A stretch of 64,000 bases of DNA from the NCBI GenBank assembly GCA_027943335.1, contig BSBK01005142.1, positions 434,001-498,000 of the forward strand, given 5' to 3'. The DNA comes from Chamaecyparis obtusa. Its lineage: Eukaryota > Streptophyta > Pinopsida > Cupressales > Cupressaceae. The notes beneath the pieces are model-generated. The model was not told where the DNA came from and searched no databases. It worked only from the letters and a program-made list of their open reading frames with translations. The translations under genes were made by a program, and so were the position numbers. This document shows positions 27,660 through 39,609 of the stretch, one piece after another (position 1 is the first letter of the stretch; each line of letters begins with the position of its first letter).

Positions 27660-27810
27660 TTTCCCATGTGGTTTTCTCTATTTCTTCACTTTACAGAGAC
27701 TCTCTTTTGTACTTGGGTACCTGATCAATCCTTTTGTTGTCGGGACCCATTTTCCTTCAGTAGTTCTTTCTAGGTTTTTAGCTTCTCCCAAAGTTTATCT
27801 TAAGGGGGGG
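27660..27810 (+). other. Pre-PPT module of element D, shared with element F
   Basis: The 17-base string CCCATGTGGTTTTCTCT (27663-27679) recurs exactly at 31171-31187. In both it is followed by TTTGTAC-TGGGTACCT, GTCGGGAC-CA and CTTAAG before the purine tract. The LTRs that follow are unrelated. Confidence 0.8.
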
Positions 27811-28190
27811 TATTAGAGTAATAAGTTATTTCCTTATTAATTAAATCATATTGATTTAATTACTAAGTCACTTATTATCTCTATATACTTAAGCTAAAAT
27901 TTAGGCATATAATAATTAATTGCTTTATTAATTATTATTGTGCAACCTAGGTTTCACCCTTTTACAGTTTTGATCTCCTTTTATAAGGATTGATCTCCTC
28001 TTTTTTTCATAACAAATTATTGAGAAACATTCATTTTATTGAATTGCAACTTTTATTTTTGCACATCAAGAATGTTTCCTCTTTCATGGATCCATGTGTT
28101 CATGCCTCTTTAGCTTCTTGCTTCTCTCTCTTTCTGTGACAAGTGTTTGCGTGTAGATGTTCTTGGAAAATGCAGGTTGTTTTCTCATCA
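27811..28190 (+). repeat. 3' LTR of element D
   Basis: 380 bp, same length as 25121-25500, with scattered substitutions including TG to TA at its first two bases. Confidence 0.93.
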
Positions 28191-29205
28191 AATCTAGTAA
28201 AATTAACATTATATAAGTTCTATATTAACTCAATTTCTTCAAAACTCAAAGTTAGCCTTTATTTCTAAGTGTGTTTCTACATTTTCCCTCTAATAAAATA
28301 ATTAATCTCATCTTCTAGGACCTATCTTACCATTTATGGTATTTTCATACTCTCCTAACCCAACTGGAGTTGTACCTAAAAACCTTGCATCTACTAACTA
28401 AGCAGGACCCATAGACCAAATTTTGGCCTATTTAGGGTGGGAAAAATTTCCATTGGTGATGTGTTCCTGGGGTTTTGAGCCCACATTTGGGGAAAGGTCC
28501 GGGCATCTTGAGGTATTTTCAAAAAATCTAGATCTGTGGTTGGCCTACCTCAGTTTTAACCCTTGAAATGACGTGAGATGTATATAAACTCCCTATATAT
28601 ATATCTTCATTTTGATATCAAATACTAGCCTCAAGCATTCACTATCAAGATTTCAACTATTTATGAGAAATTGAGCATCTAAGTCTTTAATCCTTCAAAT
28701 CATTCTTCTTCTTCATTGAGCATTGTGTAAAACTATAATATCCATCATTCAAGGCTTTGGTTTCATGATTTCCTATTAGTTTTTTTTGTGGAACAAGCTA
28801 TTGCATCAACACTTGTGATCACATCCAAAGAAGGATTGCGCCATCAAAGTACATAAGGTGATTTATGTTTTAGATCTAGCTTATATTTCATCTTTCATTA
28901 TGCAATTTCAATATTGATTCCTAAGAAAGGGTTTGACCAAGGCAAACCCCTTTTTCCAACATTTCTTTCTATTTTTGTGTGTGCATGAACATGTTATAGA
29001 GCTATAATTTTAGATCTGGGCAATACAAGAATAATTACAAATTCCATGAAAGTTTCATTCAAAAGTGTTAGGAACAGATCAAGTTTTTCCCTGTCCCCAA
29101 GTACAAATTGAGTTTAGCCCTATCCATAGTCACAAATCGAGTTTCATCTCATCCCTGCTATTTTTTATTGAAATATGGTAGGGAGTCCAATCTATTAGGA
29201 ATTAT
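28191..29205. other. Spacer, possible old LTR remnant, no gene seen
   Basis: No coding region. A TATA-rich patch (TATATAAACTCC near 28570) followed by T-rich sequence looks like an LTR promoter region, but I find no partner copy. Confidence 0.35.
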
Positions 29206-29457
29206 TGTTCACATAGACATAATTTAGAGTATAATTATGTAAGTTAATATTAAGTTGTTGGGAAACAATTTAATATTAAACTATAATAATTATTTGTTTA
29301 TGAGTTGTTAAAACAACTCACAAATATAGAAGAGTTTTTGTGGATTTGTTTCTTATAAAGTAAGAAACACAACTCCTATTTATATATATGTTATCTATGT
29401 GAATGAAAAGTATGAAGAAGTATGTATTATTTGTTTTGCTTTCATTGTCTTTTCCCA
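29206..29457 (+). repeat. Probable 5' LTR of element E
   Basis: Starts TGTTCACATAGAC and is followed at 29469-29480 by a primer site TGGTATCAAAGC of the Met-tRNA type. No matching 3' LTR is seen in the window, and the 3' boundary is approximate. Confidence 0.6.
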
Positions 29458-29468
29458 TATTTCTAATA

Positions 29469-29480
29469 TGGTATCAAAGC
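29469..29480 (+). other. Primer-binding site of element E
   Basis: TGGTATCAAAGC, one base from the usual TGGTATCAGAGC, shortly after an LTR-like segment. Confidence 0.65.
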
Positions 29481-31149
29481 ACCATAGATTATGTGCATAT
29501 TCAACAACATAGGAAAAAGAGAGGAGTTTCACGTGGGCAATCAACAATCCCATGAGAGAGGCAAGTGGAGGCCTATGTATTGTGCACCAACTGTAGCTTA
29601 TTATGTTGTCATAGATCTCTATGAATTGGGTAGAATTATCTTTGTTGATGTCATTGATAGATGCGATATTTAATTTTGTGCTAGGCTCTTTCACATTGTG
29701 ATTCATGCTTTTCTATGGTCTTGACATATTTGTATGTTGTGCTATATTACTTGGGAAGTATAAGGAAATATTCCTCAATGCTTGAAAAGTGAGTTCCTCA
29801 AGATTGATACAAAGCCTATCATCAAGGGAAGATCAACTCAATAATGAAAGAACTTTTTTCCTTCCACTTCGATTGAGATGTGAAGCCAATTGCAGAGTTT
29901 GCAATTTGGTAGTTAAATAATTACACAAGCAATTTTCAAATACTGATATCTTAGTTATCTAGACTCCTCTTTTCAAGTAATTTTTTAAAAAAAAAATTAG
30001 GGTAAAATTTCATGCTCTACATAATCTTGCAGGTGGTTTTTGATCCCTATTTCTAAATTCTTCAAAAAATTACATAATCCCTCTTTTGCAACTTTCAAGG
30101 CCTTGTTTGAGTTCATACAAATTTCTTTTAAGGTGCAATTGTTTTTGAAAGTGCATATTTTTTAAAAAATTTTACAGCAGAGCTATTAGTTTATAGTTAT
30201 TATGATAAAAAAATTGTACTTTCAAAATTTGGTTTAGTTTTACAATTGTAATGTATAGACCTTAATTTCTAGTCTTTTGCATAGTGATCTAAGTCTATTA
30301 TAGTTTGATCGTAGCAGTTACAGTAATCACTAAAATGGAAAGTCCAAGAAAGAAAAAGAAAAAAATTAAAATTTCTTTATTATTTAATAAATTTATTTAA
30401 TAGTAAATGTTTTCAAAAAATTTATAAGTTTTAAAAAAAATTCAAATAAATAAGCAAATTCTGGAAAGATATTTTTTGTCCACCTACCATACATGTTGTA
30501 GTGATTTGTCTTCCAATTGACAACTAAGGGGGTTAGTTATTCCTATATTTTTTTGACACATTAGTCGAATTAGAAGGCATCATCAACAATCATTTGCAAC
30601 ACATTCTTGGTGGCATCATCTTCAATTTGCATCTTTGCATCTTTGTCATAATGTGTTGTATTCTCTTGCATGAGCTATGTTGTACACACTAATATAAATT
30701 GCCATCCTTCTTTGTACTTTGTCATTGATGACATATTTAATGTAATCCTTTTGTATTGATCAGTAGATTAGGAAGTATTTTGTTAGACTTGGTGCATGGG
30801 TCCAGAGGAGATTTATAATGTTTCAATTTACCATTGGCGGTGCATGGCTCCAAAGGAGACTTAAAATGTACCAATCTTCCATTTGCGAGTATTCAGTTGA
30901 TGCTCAAGCCGGTGTCTCCATACTTGATCTCTATCATATTATCGTAGGTGATTCATCATCAGTTCTTCATTGACATTGGTACCTAGTTCTGTCACACTTG
31001 ACATTCTTGGTGCAACATTGACTCTATTTACATCCTACAAAGGAGCATTGGTTGTCATCTTAGACCATCTTTGTAGGAGATTTAAGAGCCTTCATGATCT
31101 CTATCCTTCTCTCTCGTTAATTATTGAGAGAAATGTGTATTTTCATCTC
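29481..31149. other. Non-coding LTR-element interior(s), no pol
   Basis: No gag or pol similarity on either strand. At about 30791-30892 two imperfect 50-bp copies start GGTGCATGG(G/C)TCCA(G/A)AGGAGA and end CCATT(G/T)GCG. The stretch probably belongs to element E on the left and element F on the right. No junction is visible. Confidence 0.5.
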
Positions 31150-31305
31150 TCTTTTGGAGGGGAGTTTTCTCCCATGTGGTTTTCTCTCTTTCTTCATTTG
31201 TGAGAGATCACATTTGTACATGGGTACCTAATATGGCCTAGTAGTCGGGACTCACTTTACATTATTAGCTTTTGTACATTCTCTCTAAGTTGCACTTAAG
31301 AGGGG
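31150..31305 (+). other. Pre-PPT module and PPT of element F
   Basis: Matches element D 27660-27810, including the exact 17-mer at 31171-31187, and ends in CTTAAGAGGGG directly before the LTR at 31306. Confidence 0.8.
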
Positions 31306-31810
31306 TGTTGGTGTAATTAAGGCATTCTATGTTGGTTAATTTACACTTAGGTCCTAATTACACTTAAGCTTACTTAGGTAATTGCATAGGAGAAGTAGGA
31401 GCATTTCCACTTTATGTGAACTTATCATTATCATATCCACTTATAGTGGATGAAATTTTCCATTGTTGGTGGGTGATCCACCTTTTGTGGTCTTATCACT
31501 TTATCACTCTCCACCTTTGTTGCACATACTTTATTATACATTGGAGGACGACCCACCTCTGGTGGACATGTGATTCCACCTTAGATGGGTTAAAAATTAT
31601 ATCTTGATTGTCATGTAACGAGACAACAATATTTGTCATTGTCTCATTCACTCCTTTGTACTCACCTTGGCTATATAAGCAACAAATCTCCTATGTAATG
31701 ATCACCTAGCCCATTTGAATCCAATATTCAATCCATCTACTGTATTGCATTCTTGGTGAGAATACAATTTATTCTTGTCATATTCATTCTCTCTTGTTAT
31801 TGTGCTTTTC
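31306..31810 (+). repeat. 3' LTR of element F
   Basis: Starts TGTTGGTGTAATTAAGG directly after the purine tract. It has a TATA box TATATAAG at 31672-31679 and a 3' part with T-rich, polyadenylation-like sequence. No partner LTR lies in the window, and the right boundary is approximate. Confidence 0.7.
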
Positions 31811-32099
31811 ATTGCCTCTAGATCTTTGGTGGCTACCTTCATAGCCAAATCTTACAAGTTGAATCTATCCACCCACTCTTCAAAATTAGACTGATATTAA
31901 AGTTTTCTTCTCATCCACCCCTCTTGTTGCTACCCCTTGGGATAGTAGTGAAGTTGCTTCCCTGTCTATAAAATTCATTTGGCCAAGCAAAAATAAATCT
32001 TTCTATTTCTATCTTGGTAGCCATCTTATTGATGCATGCTACAAGATTGTAACTATTTGTTAGAATAAATTGAAGATTGGTTGTAAATATTCTTACCTC

Positions 32100-32520
32100 A
32101 CATCTTAGCTATTGTATGCATCTCTACCTCTCTCCCTTTACTTTTTGGTATACCCCTATCCATCTCTTTCACTTCCCACATATCTCTATCTCTCCCTATC
32201 TTTAACTCCCTTGATTTCTCTCTCCCTCTTCCTATATCTCCCTCTCTCCCTCTCTATTCACCTACCTCTACTCTGTCTCTCTATTTGTCTCTTTTACTCT
32301 CTCTCTCTCCTCCCCCCACCGCCCTACCCCCCCACACCCCGCGGCCCCCATTTCCATCTTTCTTCTTCCATGTATTCCTCCATCTCTCTCATTCTCTCCA
32401 TATATATCTACCCTTATATCTCTCCCTCCCTCTCTACATTATTTCACATCTCTATCTTTCTATCCCCCCTCTCATTCTTTCCCGCCCCCCTCCGCCCCCC
32501 TTCACCCCCCTCTCTCTCTG
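32100..32520. repeat. Polypyrimidine (C/T-rich) tract
   Basis: About 420 bp almost free of G on the plus strand, made of CTCTCTCC, TCCCTC and poly-C patches. Translating it gives only Leu/Ser/Pro-rich low-complexity sequence, so I do not treat it as coding. Confidence 0.9.
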
Positions 32521-32799
32521 CAAACATAACATGACTTTGTTGGTACAAAAGTCCAATTATACTCTTAATTCAAAGGATTTTTTATCCCAATCATATTTGG
32601 ATCCTTGTAAGTGGATGCAAGGTCTACTTGAATCTATCATTTTTCCATTGATCCTTTTGTTGCACAAATAACATTTTCTAAATAGTCTACAGATTACCAA
32701 TTGACCTCATATACTGCACAAATTTCTAATTAAACTTTCCAAATCTCTTCACACCATGATACAAATGCTAAGTATATATACATATACAATAAAGAAATG

Positions 32800-33335
32800 G
32801 GTGTTAGAAAAATTCAGAACTGCCATGTGGACGAATCTAATAGGAAGAAAAAAGGCCTACTATGTTAAAGAATTTAATCACACATGAGATCATGGGGATA
32901 TAGCATATTTAGGGTCCACAATTAAAAGAAATGCCAAGATTCTAATTGCTCAGTTAAGGACTAGCTCTCACCATTTACGATGTGAAACTGATAAATGGAT
33001 GGTCCGTAAAGGGAGGTGGGAAGAGAGAATTTGTGCTTTCTACAACAAGGGAGTGGTGGAAATAGAATGACATTTTATTAAGGAATGTGAGGCGTATGAG
33101 GATATTCATGACGAGTATAGGGATTGCCTACAAGGGAGCAACATGAAGGAACTTTTCGAAAATGCAAGATTACACAAGACAACAAGCTTTCTAATCTGGA
33201 TCCACAACAAAAGGAACAACCTGGAGAAATCACAGCTGGATGCTTAACTTGCTTTTTGGTCCCTTCCACTGATGGTGTCCTGAATGTCATTAAAAACATT
33301 TCATTTCAATAACTGCATCAATAAGAAAAAAAAAA
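32800..33335 (+). mobile_element. 5'-truncated LINE remnant (RT C-terminal end, poly-A tail)
   Basis: The frame around 32860-33220 reads KAYYVKEFNHT, ILIAQLRTSSHHLRCETDKW, WEERICAFYNKGVVEIE, HFIKECEAYEDIHDEY. This is the C-terminal zinc-finger-like end of non-LTR retrotransposon ORF2 proteins (CxxC...HxxxxC, here with one Cys replaced by Tyr). A TGA interrupts after FNHT and another before HFIKEC. A short 3' untranslated stretch ends in poly-A (about 33323-33335). The 5' end is approximate, and RT and endonuclease parts are missing, as usual for truncated LINE copies. Confidence 0.75.
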
Positions 33336-33339
33336 GATT

Positions 33340-33790
33340 TCCTTAATAAAATCTCTCGAAAAAATAAAACACGGCTACGTGTCTTGTCCTCGACGTAAAG
33401 GAATGTCGCAGGCTCCAGAATAATGACGGCGGCGATTTTGATCAAATGAAACGCGAAAACGAAAAGACGGCGAGGGAGAATACATCCTTCCATTTTGTTT
33501 ATGGTACCAAAATATTTGAAATTTTCAAATTTGTTAATGAAGATCAAAGTCTGTCCATGTCATCGAAAATTTAATCACACTCATTACACAATAAATGAAA
33601 GTCTTCTCTCAGGCGACCAATTATCTTCCCAAGAAAAAGCTTACAAATGAGCTTGCACGCGTCTAAACTCATATTCCTGTACGATTATGGTCTCTGTGTG
33701 TACCCAAAAGTTAATGAAGTAAATATTGCATCACGGTCTCTAGTTGTTGCAGCAGCAGAGCATCAGGCGCCACCTTCAGCACAATATGAT
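33340..33790. promoter_or_regulatory. CpG-rich segment, possible 5' end of the PRP40 locus
   Basis: About 33365-33480 contains many CG dinucleotides (ACGGCTACGTG, GACGGCGGCGATT, AACGCGAAAACG), unlike the CpG-poor transposons around it. Such segments often mark unmethylated promoters or first exons. It lies upstream of the PRP40 exons. I cannot identify a start codon or first exon with confidence. Confidence 0.35.
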
Positions 33791-36700
33791 CAATAAACGG
33801 GTCTGTATGCCTGCAACTTCGAAGGTGGGATGTTTTCTTTCTTGTTTTATGAAGTTGGGTGATCTTTGCTATCCAAATTACACCATATTTTTATGAGGGA
33901 TTTGCCCTATTGCTCTGTACGAAAAATGTTGAAAATGGCCATTTTCATTACTTCTGAACCTTCTTTATACAGAAACAATGCATTGTATAGAATTTTACAT
34001 TTAAATAAATGAGGAATTGCTACTGAGGGCTTTAAATGGATAGTTGTCAATCTGTCATGGCTTACTCCTGTACGGTATCTCTAGAAAAACAATTTAGAAT
34101 TTAAAAAGAAAAACTTTAAGCAATTATAAAATAAACCCAGGAAGGAAAAATTGTGTTTAGAACTTCCAAGAAGTGCTAAATATTTTTCTCTTTCAGAAAA
34201 AAATGGTCATACTAGTCTGAAGAACAAGAGATACAGGGAAGACTGAAAATAATAATTGTCAGAGAATACTACCATCATATTTTTGGAAAGAATGAAAAGA
34301 ACCTAGTTGAATTAATATCATTTTATTTTAGTTTCGTCTGCAAATTCTTCCTTCCTGTGTAGATGATAAGGACACTATAGCTCGAATTTGCTTACAACAA
34401 GATAGGTTTCATATTTATTATTGTTAGTATGTTGCTGAAAGAATATGCCAAATCCAAATGGGGGTTGGCATATGCGTCTCGAAGTTGAATGTTTTATATG
34501 AAATATTATGACAATGTTACTTTGTTGTGCCAAATGTTGGTTGATGTTGTGATATGTGAAAAAATGTTGCATGCAGACAAGGAAGCCTGAACTTTGATTA
34601 GACTTTGTTAGCATTTGATAGATGTCATTTCATAACTAGTTATGTGAGTGTGAGGTGTAGAAATAAATATCAATTACTTTAAAAGTCATGGGTGGTTGTG
34701 CTGATCTGATAACAACCAGATTGCTGTGTTTTATAAAGAAAAGCTGAACAGGTAATAACTATTTGAGAAAATCAATTCAAATCTATAATATAGAGGATGC
34801 TAATAACAGATCTTTATATGTTTTATCTGCCTAGTTTTTCAACCCCTTATCTTAATGTATGTTTAAATGTTAAGCTATGTGGTCATTTCTTATTACAAAT
34901 TTTGTTCAACATCTTGATGTTCTAGGATGAAAATTTATTTTCTTGGATATTCAAGTGAGTTTTGCTTAGAGAATATGAATTCAGTCTCTTTTGTACTAGC
35001 CATGAAATGGACCTGGATCAGTCTGGCAACTGATAAATTTTAAATTAGACTGCAGCATAGTGTGGACCTTATTTATTTTTTCTAATAATGAAATTGGTAC
35101 AGCTGTATTGAGATAAAGCTATGCTCCACAGAGCTTCAGGTATTGTGATGGTAGGGGACGGCGGGATGTGCTTCCAGTAAGGGGGTACTTTTGTGCCAAT
35201 TGTTAGGGGATGGCTGTTAAGAACATAATTTTTTAAAGATACAGAGAAATTTAATCTATTCATATCATAAAATTGGGAAAGCATTCATCATAGACATTAC
35301 AGAAAATTTGTGAGCATGGGTAATTGAACAGAAATAATGGGTATTTTAGTATTTTTGCATTATGAAAACGGCATTTCTTGCCAACTACAACTTAACTTGT
35401 ATTCAACAGTATAATAAACATTGAATATAGCATGCCAACTTTGACTATACCAGCCCTTATATACTAAACACATTGTCCATTGTATAAAACAAGATAATCC
35501 TTGACTGTGGCTTTGACTATGAAGATGTAGAGATTTGCAACAGGAGATTATGTAATTTGCAGATTTGTGACCATGATTCATCACTGGTCTAATACTTGGT
35601 TAGACTTATAGTTTGATGTGAGTTTGGGGGCAACGCCCCCCAATGAGGTCAAGGGGCAACAGTTCCAGTGGGGTCCCTCTCAGGGTCCGGGGGCAGCGCC
35701 CTTGGCGTGCTCCCACCAAGCCCAAATTAACACCTTCAAAACCACACAGACCTTCGTGGCAAACACTTTGTGTCTCACTCATGTTCAACATGATCTTTGA
35801 TCAAAGAGGACTCACATTTTTAGGACTGTAACAGTAGGCTGCTAGAGCCTTCAAATTTCGTATGCAATGCAAATAGGAATACTTGACATCCAGTGCACAA
35901 TACAATGGAATTACTCTGGAGCATTGCTGGTTTGCCAGAAATTACGTTATTGGTTTTTATATAGTAATGCAAGCTCCATATTGTTCGTAGGTTTAAAATT
36001 ACAAAACACAGTTGGCACATATTTGCCTATAAGTTATATGTTTTATCTTGATTTTAAAATTTTTGTTGGCATATTCATTAGATGAAAACTGGAAAGCATT
36101 TTGGGTTTTGAATATAAAAACCATTCTAAACACTTTAGCTACCCTGAATTCTATTCAAACTTAACATTTATTTTAAATTCAGGAATGCCAGAACTGGATA
36201 ATCCAGTAGATTCTTTATAAGTAATTGTAGAGTAGAGTTTGCATAGCACATTATAAACTTCTACAAACTATTGACGGTTTGAAGCCTAGAACTGACATGT
36301 TATACCTGCTTGACAAATGAAATATGTTGTCAAAGCAGGATGACATCAATTCAAGAACATTCAACTGGTTGGTTCTCATTGCAATAGCACTGTTTGTACT
36401 TGGTAAGGTGTTAGATAGTATGAAAGAGAGATTTGACTGAAATTCAGGTCTTATTTTAGAAGTCTTTGTGAATCGATTGTCATTTTTCGGAGTGTGATCT
36501 AAAATATTGATACAAAAAGATTGAACAGAGTTTTCTATTTGAAGCTTGTTAATTCATCATAATGGTTTGAGAAAATATAATGTTTTTAATTGGTTTTATC
36601 TTCTATTTAGTATTGGAAAAGTATTGAGAGTATAATATTCTTTGTATCAATGCTGGTCATCTTGCAGACTAACAGTTACTGTATCATGTCGAATATTTGT

Positions 36701-37142
36701 TTTGCCATATTCTTCTCATTCTGGTATATCAATCTGGCTAGATTGCTTGGATTAAGACATGTTTTATAGTTCTCTTTGTAACCTAACATACCTTTGTTGG
36801 AGATTCAAATCAATGGAGTCTTAAAGACTTGAAGTTTCTTCAAATGATTTTCAAATATGGTTACCTTGGGTCAAGTGATCTGTTAAAAGTTCTTGTCCTC
36901 CTAGTTCAGGGTTTGCTTCACTGATGGTGGGATAAGCTTCTTTATGGTTTTTCTTGTATGTCTTATTACAAAATAAGACGTGTCAGAGGGACAGAATCAT
37001 GGACTGGGAACCTGATTGAGATGCAATTGTGGGGTTTTAAATTGTTTAATAATTTTTTGTCTCTAGAACTATGGTATTTTCTTTTTTATGCTATTCATTG
37101 TTTTACAATAATTAGTTATTCTTCTGCACTGTGTAACAGCAG
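33791..37142. other. Intron or intergenic DNA upstream of PRP40 exons
   Basis: No exon I can support. It contains a GC-rich hairpin pair at 35620-35710. The rest is AT-rich with no LTR structure, consistent with introns or flank of the PRP40 locus. Confidence 0.5.
35620..35710. repeat. GC-rich hairpin-forming repeat
   Basis: GGGGGC AAC GCCCCC (35626-35640) is a perfect 6-bp stem with a 3-base loop. A degenerate copy GGGGGCAGCGCCC follows about 60 bp later. The base composition is sharply different from the surroundings. Confidence 0.7.
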
Positions 37143-37190
37143 GCAGAAGCATCCACTGTCTGGAAAGAATTCATGACACCAGAATGGCAA
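37143..37190 (+). pseudogene. PRP40: Probable WW-domain exon of PRP40 (degenerate)
   Basis: After a CAG acceptor (37140-37142) the sequence reads AEASTVWKEFMTPE. Plant PRP40 proteins carry a very similar string at the start of the second WW domain (STVWKEFTTPEGRKYYYN). Here the match stops after TPE, and the rest of the WW domain is not continuous, although an LYYNQN string occurs about 60 bp on. PRP40 is the U1 snRNP-associated factor that bridges splice sites through WW and FF domains. The exon lies 2.4 kb upstream of the FF exons on the same strand. It may be a decayed or disrupted exon, and a chance match is possible. Confidence 0.5.
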
Positions 37191-39609
37191 AAGAGGGAAT
37201 CTTTTCCCCAGATAAATGCTTCCTATTTTGATGATTTCAATTGCCTCGAGCTCTACTATAATCAAAATTCTAATTATTTAGGATCTCTATTAATTTTATA
37301 ATATCTGCAGATGCAGTCAGAGAATGCATTTTTCTTATCGCAGTGTAATAGAACATCGGTCTTGGCTATTCTCTTGTTCAAGTGTCATTATTAATGATTG
37401 GTTAGAGGCAGCAGGTTGTAGTCAAACTCAATGGCAAATACAGAACATTCTGTTTTCAAAATGGCATGGGCATTTTAGATTTATATTTTAATATTTTTGG
37501 GCAGCTAACATTTTGAAGTAGCATAGATGCCAATTCATAGCATATGGGCCTGTAAAGATGGTTCAAGGGTGGCAGGGATAAACTACGGCACTTGGTGTGC
37601 CAGTTGCCTGACTTTTGTATGATAACTCGGGTTATCTATGTAAAATTGTAAATGTATAGTTTCAATTTTGTGCCTCCTTTGGTTTTGAAGTCATGGCAAA
37701 GCTTAATAGTGAAATAGGCCCAACTAATTGGATTACACCTTCAATTATCTCATGTCAAAGTTATTCACGATGGTGCTGAATACAGGAAGTAGAGACAGTT
37801 AACTAAAGGAATCATGGGCCAAAATATGTTCCTTTAGACTTCCCAGCAGTAGCTAATTATTTCTGACAAAAATGAAAATTTAAAAGATGGTAATAGGCAT
37901 CACTATTAAGTAGATATTATATTTTGACCTTTAATGAGAATGGGACAAATCTACTTGGCTCTGAGTTATGCAATTGAAATATTAGATATTGTGACGTCGT
38001 AAGTTTGCATCCCAGTGTAACTTACCATTGTGTAACGCCCCTAGCTTAGCTTAAAACACAAAATTCTACATCACCCTCCTCTCTCTACCTCGTCACTACC
38101 CGCTTCGAGCTTCGGCCGATTTGGACAGCCCAGGATGCGTGCATGCTGCAGAGATGTCTGCGTGGCGTGCACTCGTCCTGTGAATCTGCAGATGTGCAAA
38201 GTGACATTGAGGCATTACAAATTGCCAACCTGCAGTGTAACACCCGATTCTTCTGCCCAAATTCAAACTTGGCCATTGTAACCTGTTTTTTGAACTTCAT
38301 TTGGTCTTCTTGGTCACTCTCTCTTGGCAATCTAACTTCACTTTGGCTTCTTATTTGGGACAACTTGCAACATCTTGGCTCGATTGTCTTTGTCACTTGG
38401 CCTTCATTTCATTGGACTTGGGCTTCATGGTTTTGAAGAGAGTCTCCTTTCACTTGTTTATACGTTTTTCAAAGCATATGATAGCTTCTTGATCATTTCT
38501 TGCTATATTATTGTCTTTATCATTTATCTATTTTTCACTACGGTTATCTGTCACCGTTTTATATCTCGTCTATATCGGCTGTTGTGGGGGTGGAAACACT
38601 AAAGTAGGGATTTGACTGAGGCAGGTCTCTAAACAACCACCCGACTTTTTTCCCTTGTTTAGGTGTGTGCATGCGTGTTTGATGAAGAAGTGGAGTGTTT
38701 CATTAACCTTCATTTGTTTATGAGTTTTCCTCATTTATATTCACTTGCCTTACTTCTATTTCTAATATTTTGTTACCGTTTTTATTCTCTGTCATTAGTT
38801 TAGCATGATTCTGGTTGTTTTAGTTTGTTTTCTAGTTTTATGTTGCTATCTTCATACTCTGTCCGTATGGGACGGACACACACTGCATTTGTTCAACATC
38901 CGCACTGTTGTCCTTGACCTGTGTGGGTGTCCGAGGCAGTGAGCTCGTGGAGTTAGCCAATCAACCATGTTTTTTTTTTTGATGGGTAATAGGCCGAAGC
39001 CAAGATCAACATGGGGCTCAAGAAGACTTGAACCCAAGACCTCCCAAATGAGAGGCTCTCAACTTACCATTGCGTTGTGGGGTGTTCCCCAGCCAGTCAA
39101 CCATGTTAGTTTGCTTGTCTTGTTTCAATATTCAAAATATCATAATTTGTTAATTTCTTACAGTTACTTAAGTTTTTCTACATTTAGTGTCTTAATTGAT
39201 ATTAGTCTATTATCATTTAGTTTGTCTTGATCCCCTAGCTCACTAAAGTGCTTGTTAAGTGAGGTGGCGCAAAAGACGATTCATCCTTTGAGACTTTAAC
39301 TGGTCTTAAGGTCAGTGAACTTTTCCTTCTCCACAGATATGCGGAAAGTTGGATACCATTCACAAAGGAGCATACTTTTTAGCTCCTACGTAGGAAGGTT
39401 GTTTCTTGTTCCCTTTATTTACTTATCTGTATAGAAGAACTCTATTGCTTTGTTGAAGGTCTGTAATCTGCAAAATGAAAGAAACTGAACCACACAATGA
39501 TATTGCAGTTGTTGATTACTCTTTTATCATGATACAACCTCTCTATGAAGAAAATTTATGTATGTATGGTGCCAATTATTAAAAAAATAACATTATGTGA
39601 GGAATTCAG
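37191..39609. other. Intron-like region without FF1/FF2 exons, holds a SINE
   Basis: A full PRP40 gene should have the first FF domains here, but I see none. Two segments start TGTAAC(G/A)CCC (38034 and 38236), which resembles the 5' end of some plant LTRs, but no partner was found. The SINE at 38972-39090 is the only element I can define. Confidence 0.5.
38972..39090 (-). mobile_element. tRNA-derived SINE with 17-bp target duplication
   Basis: Minus strand. Pol III internal promoter A box TGGTAAGTTGAGAG (39056-39069) and B box GGTTCAAGTCT (39024-39034) lie 21 bp apart, followed by a body and a poly-A tail (T-run at about 38972-38980). The flanks AGCCAATCAACCATGTT (38955-38971) and AGCCAGTCAACCATGTT (39091-39107) are 17-bp direct repeats with one mismatch, as expected for a retroposed insertion. 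It is about 119 bp long and has no coding capacity. I do not assign it to a named family. Confidence 0.88.

Larger units (their letters stand above)
25121..28190 (+). mobile_element. Pol-less LTR retrotransposon D
   Basis: Two 380-bp direct repeats (25121-25500 and 27811-28190) end in CATCA. The 5' copy starts TGTTAGAG and the 3' copy TATTAGAG. The primer site TGGTATCAGAGCTTC (25510-25524) and purine tract CTTAAGGGGGGG (27799-27810) are in place. The 2.3-kb interior has no gag or pol similarity on either strand, so the element must depend on another element's proteins. Flanks (AAATT, AATCT) do not give a clean target duplication. Size and structure fit a small LARD-type element. Confidence 0.9.

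Noticed and set aside
29395..29706. Minus-strand open frame of about 100 codons overlapping an LTR end
   Set aside because: It crosses the LTR and primer site of element E and has no recognisable domain, so it is probably chance.
32112..32671. Two overlapping open frames rich in Leu, Ser and Pro
   Set aside because: They come from the C/T-rich low-complexity tract. No domain and no codon pattern of a gene.
38034..38960. A solo LTR starting TGTAAC(G/A)CCC
   Set aside because: No partner, no target duplication and no clear right end. Kept only as a remark.
38972..39090. tRNA gene suggested by A-box and B-box sequence
   Set aside because: No cloverleaf or acceptor stem. The poly-A tail and 17-bp flanking duplication show a SINE instead.
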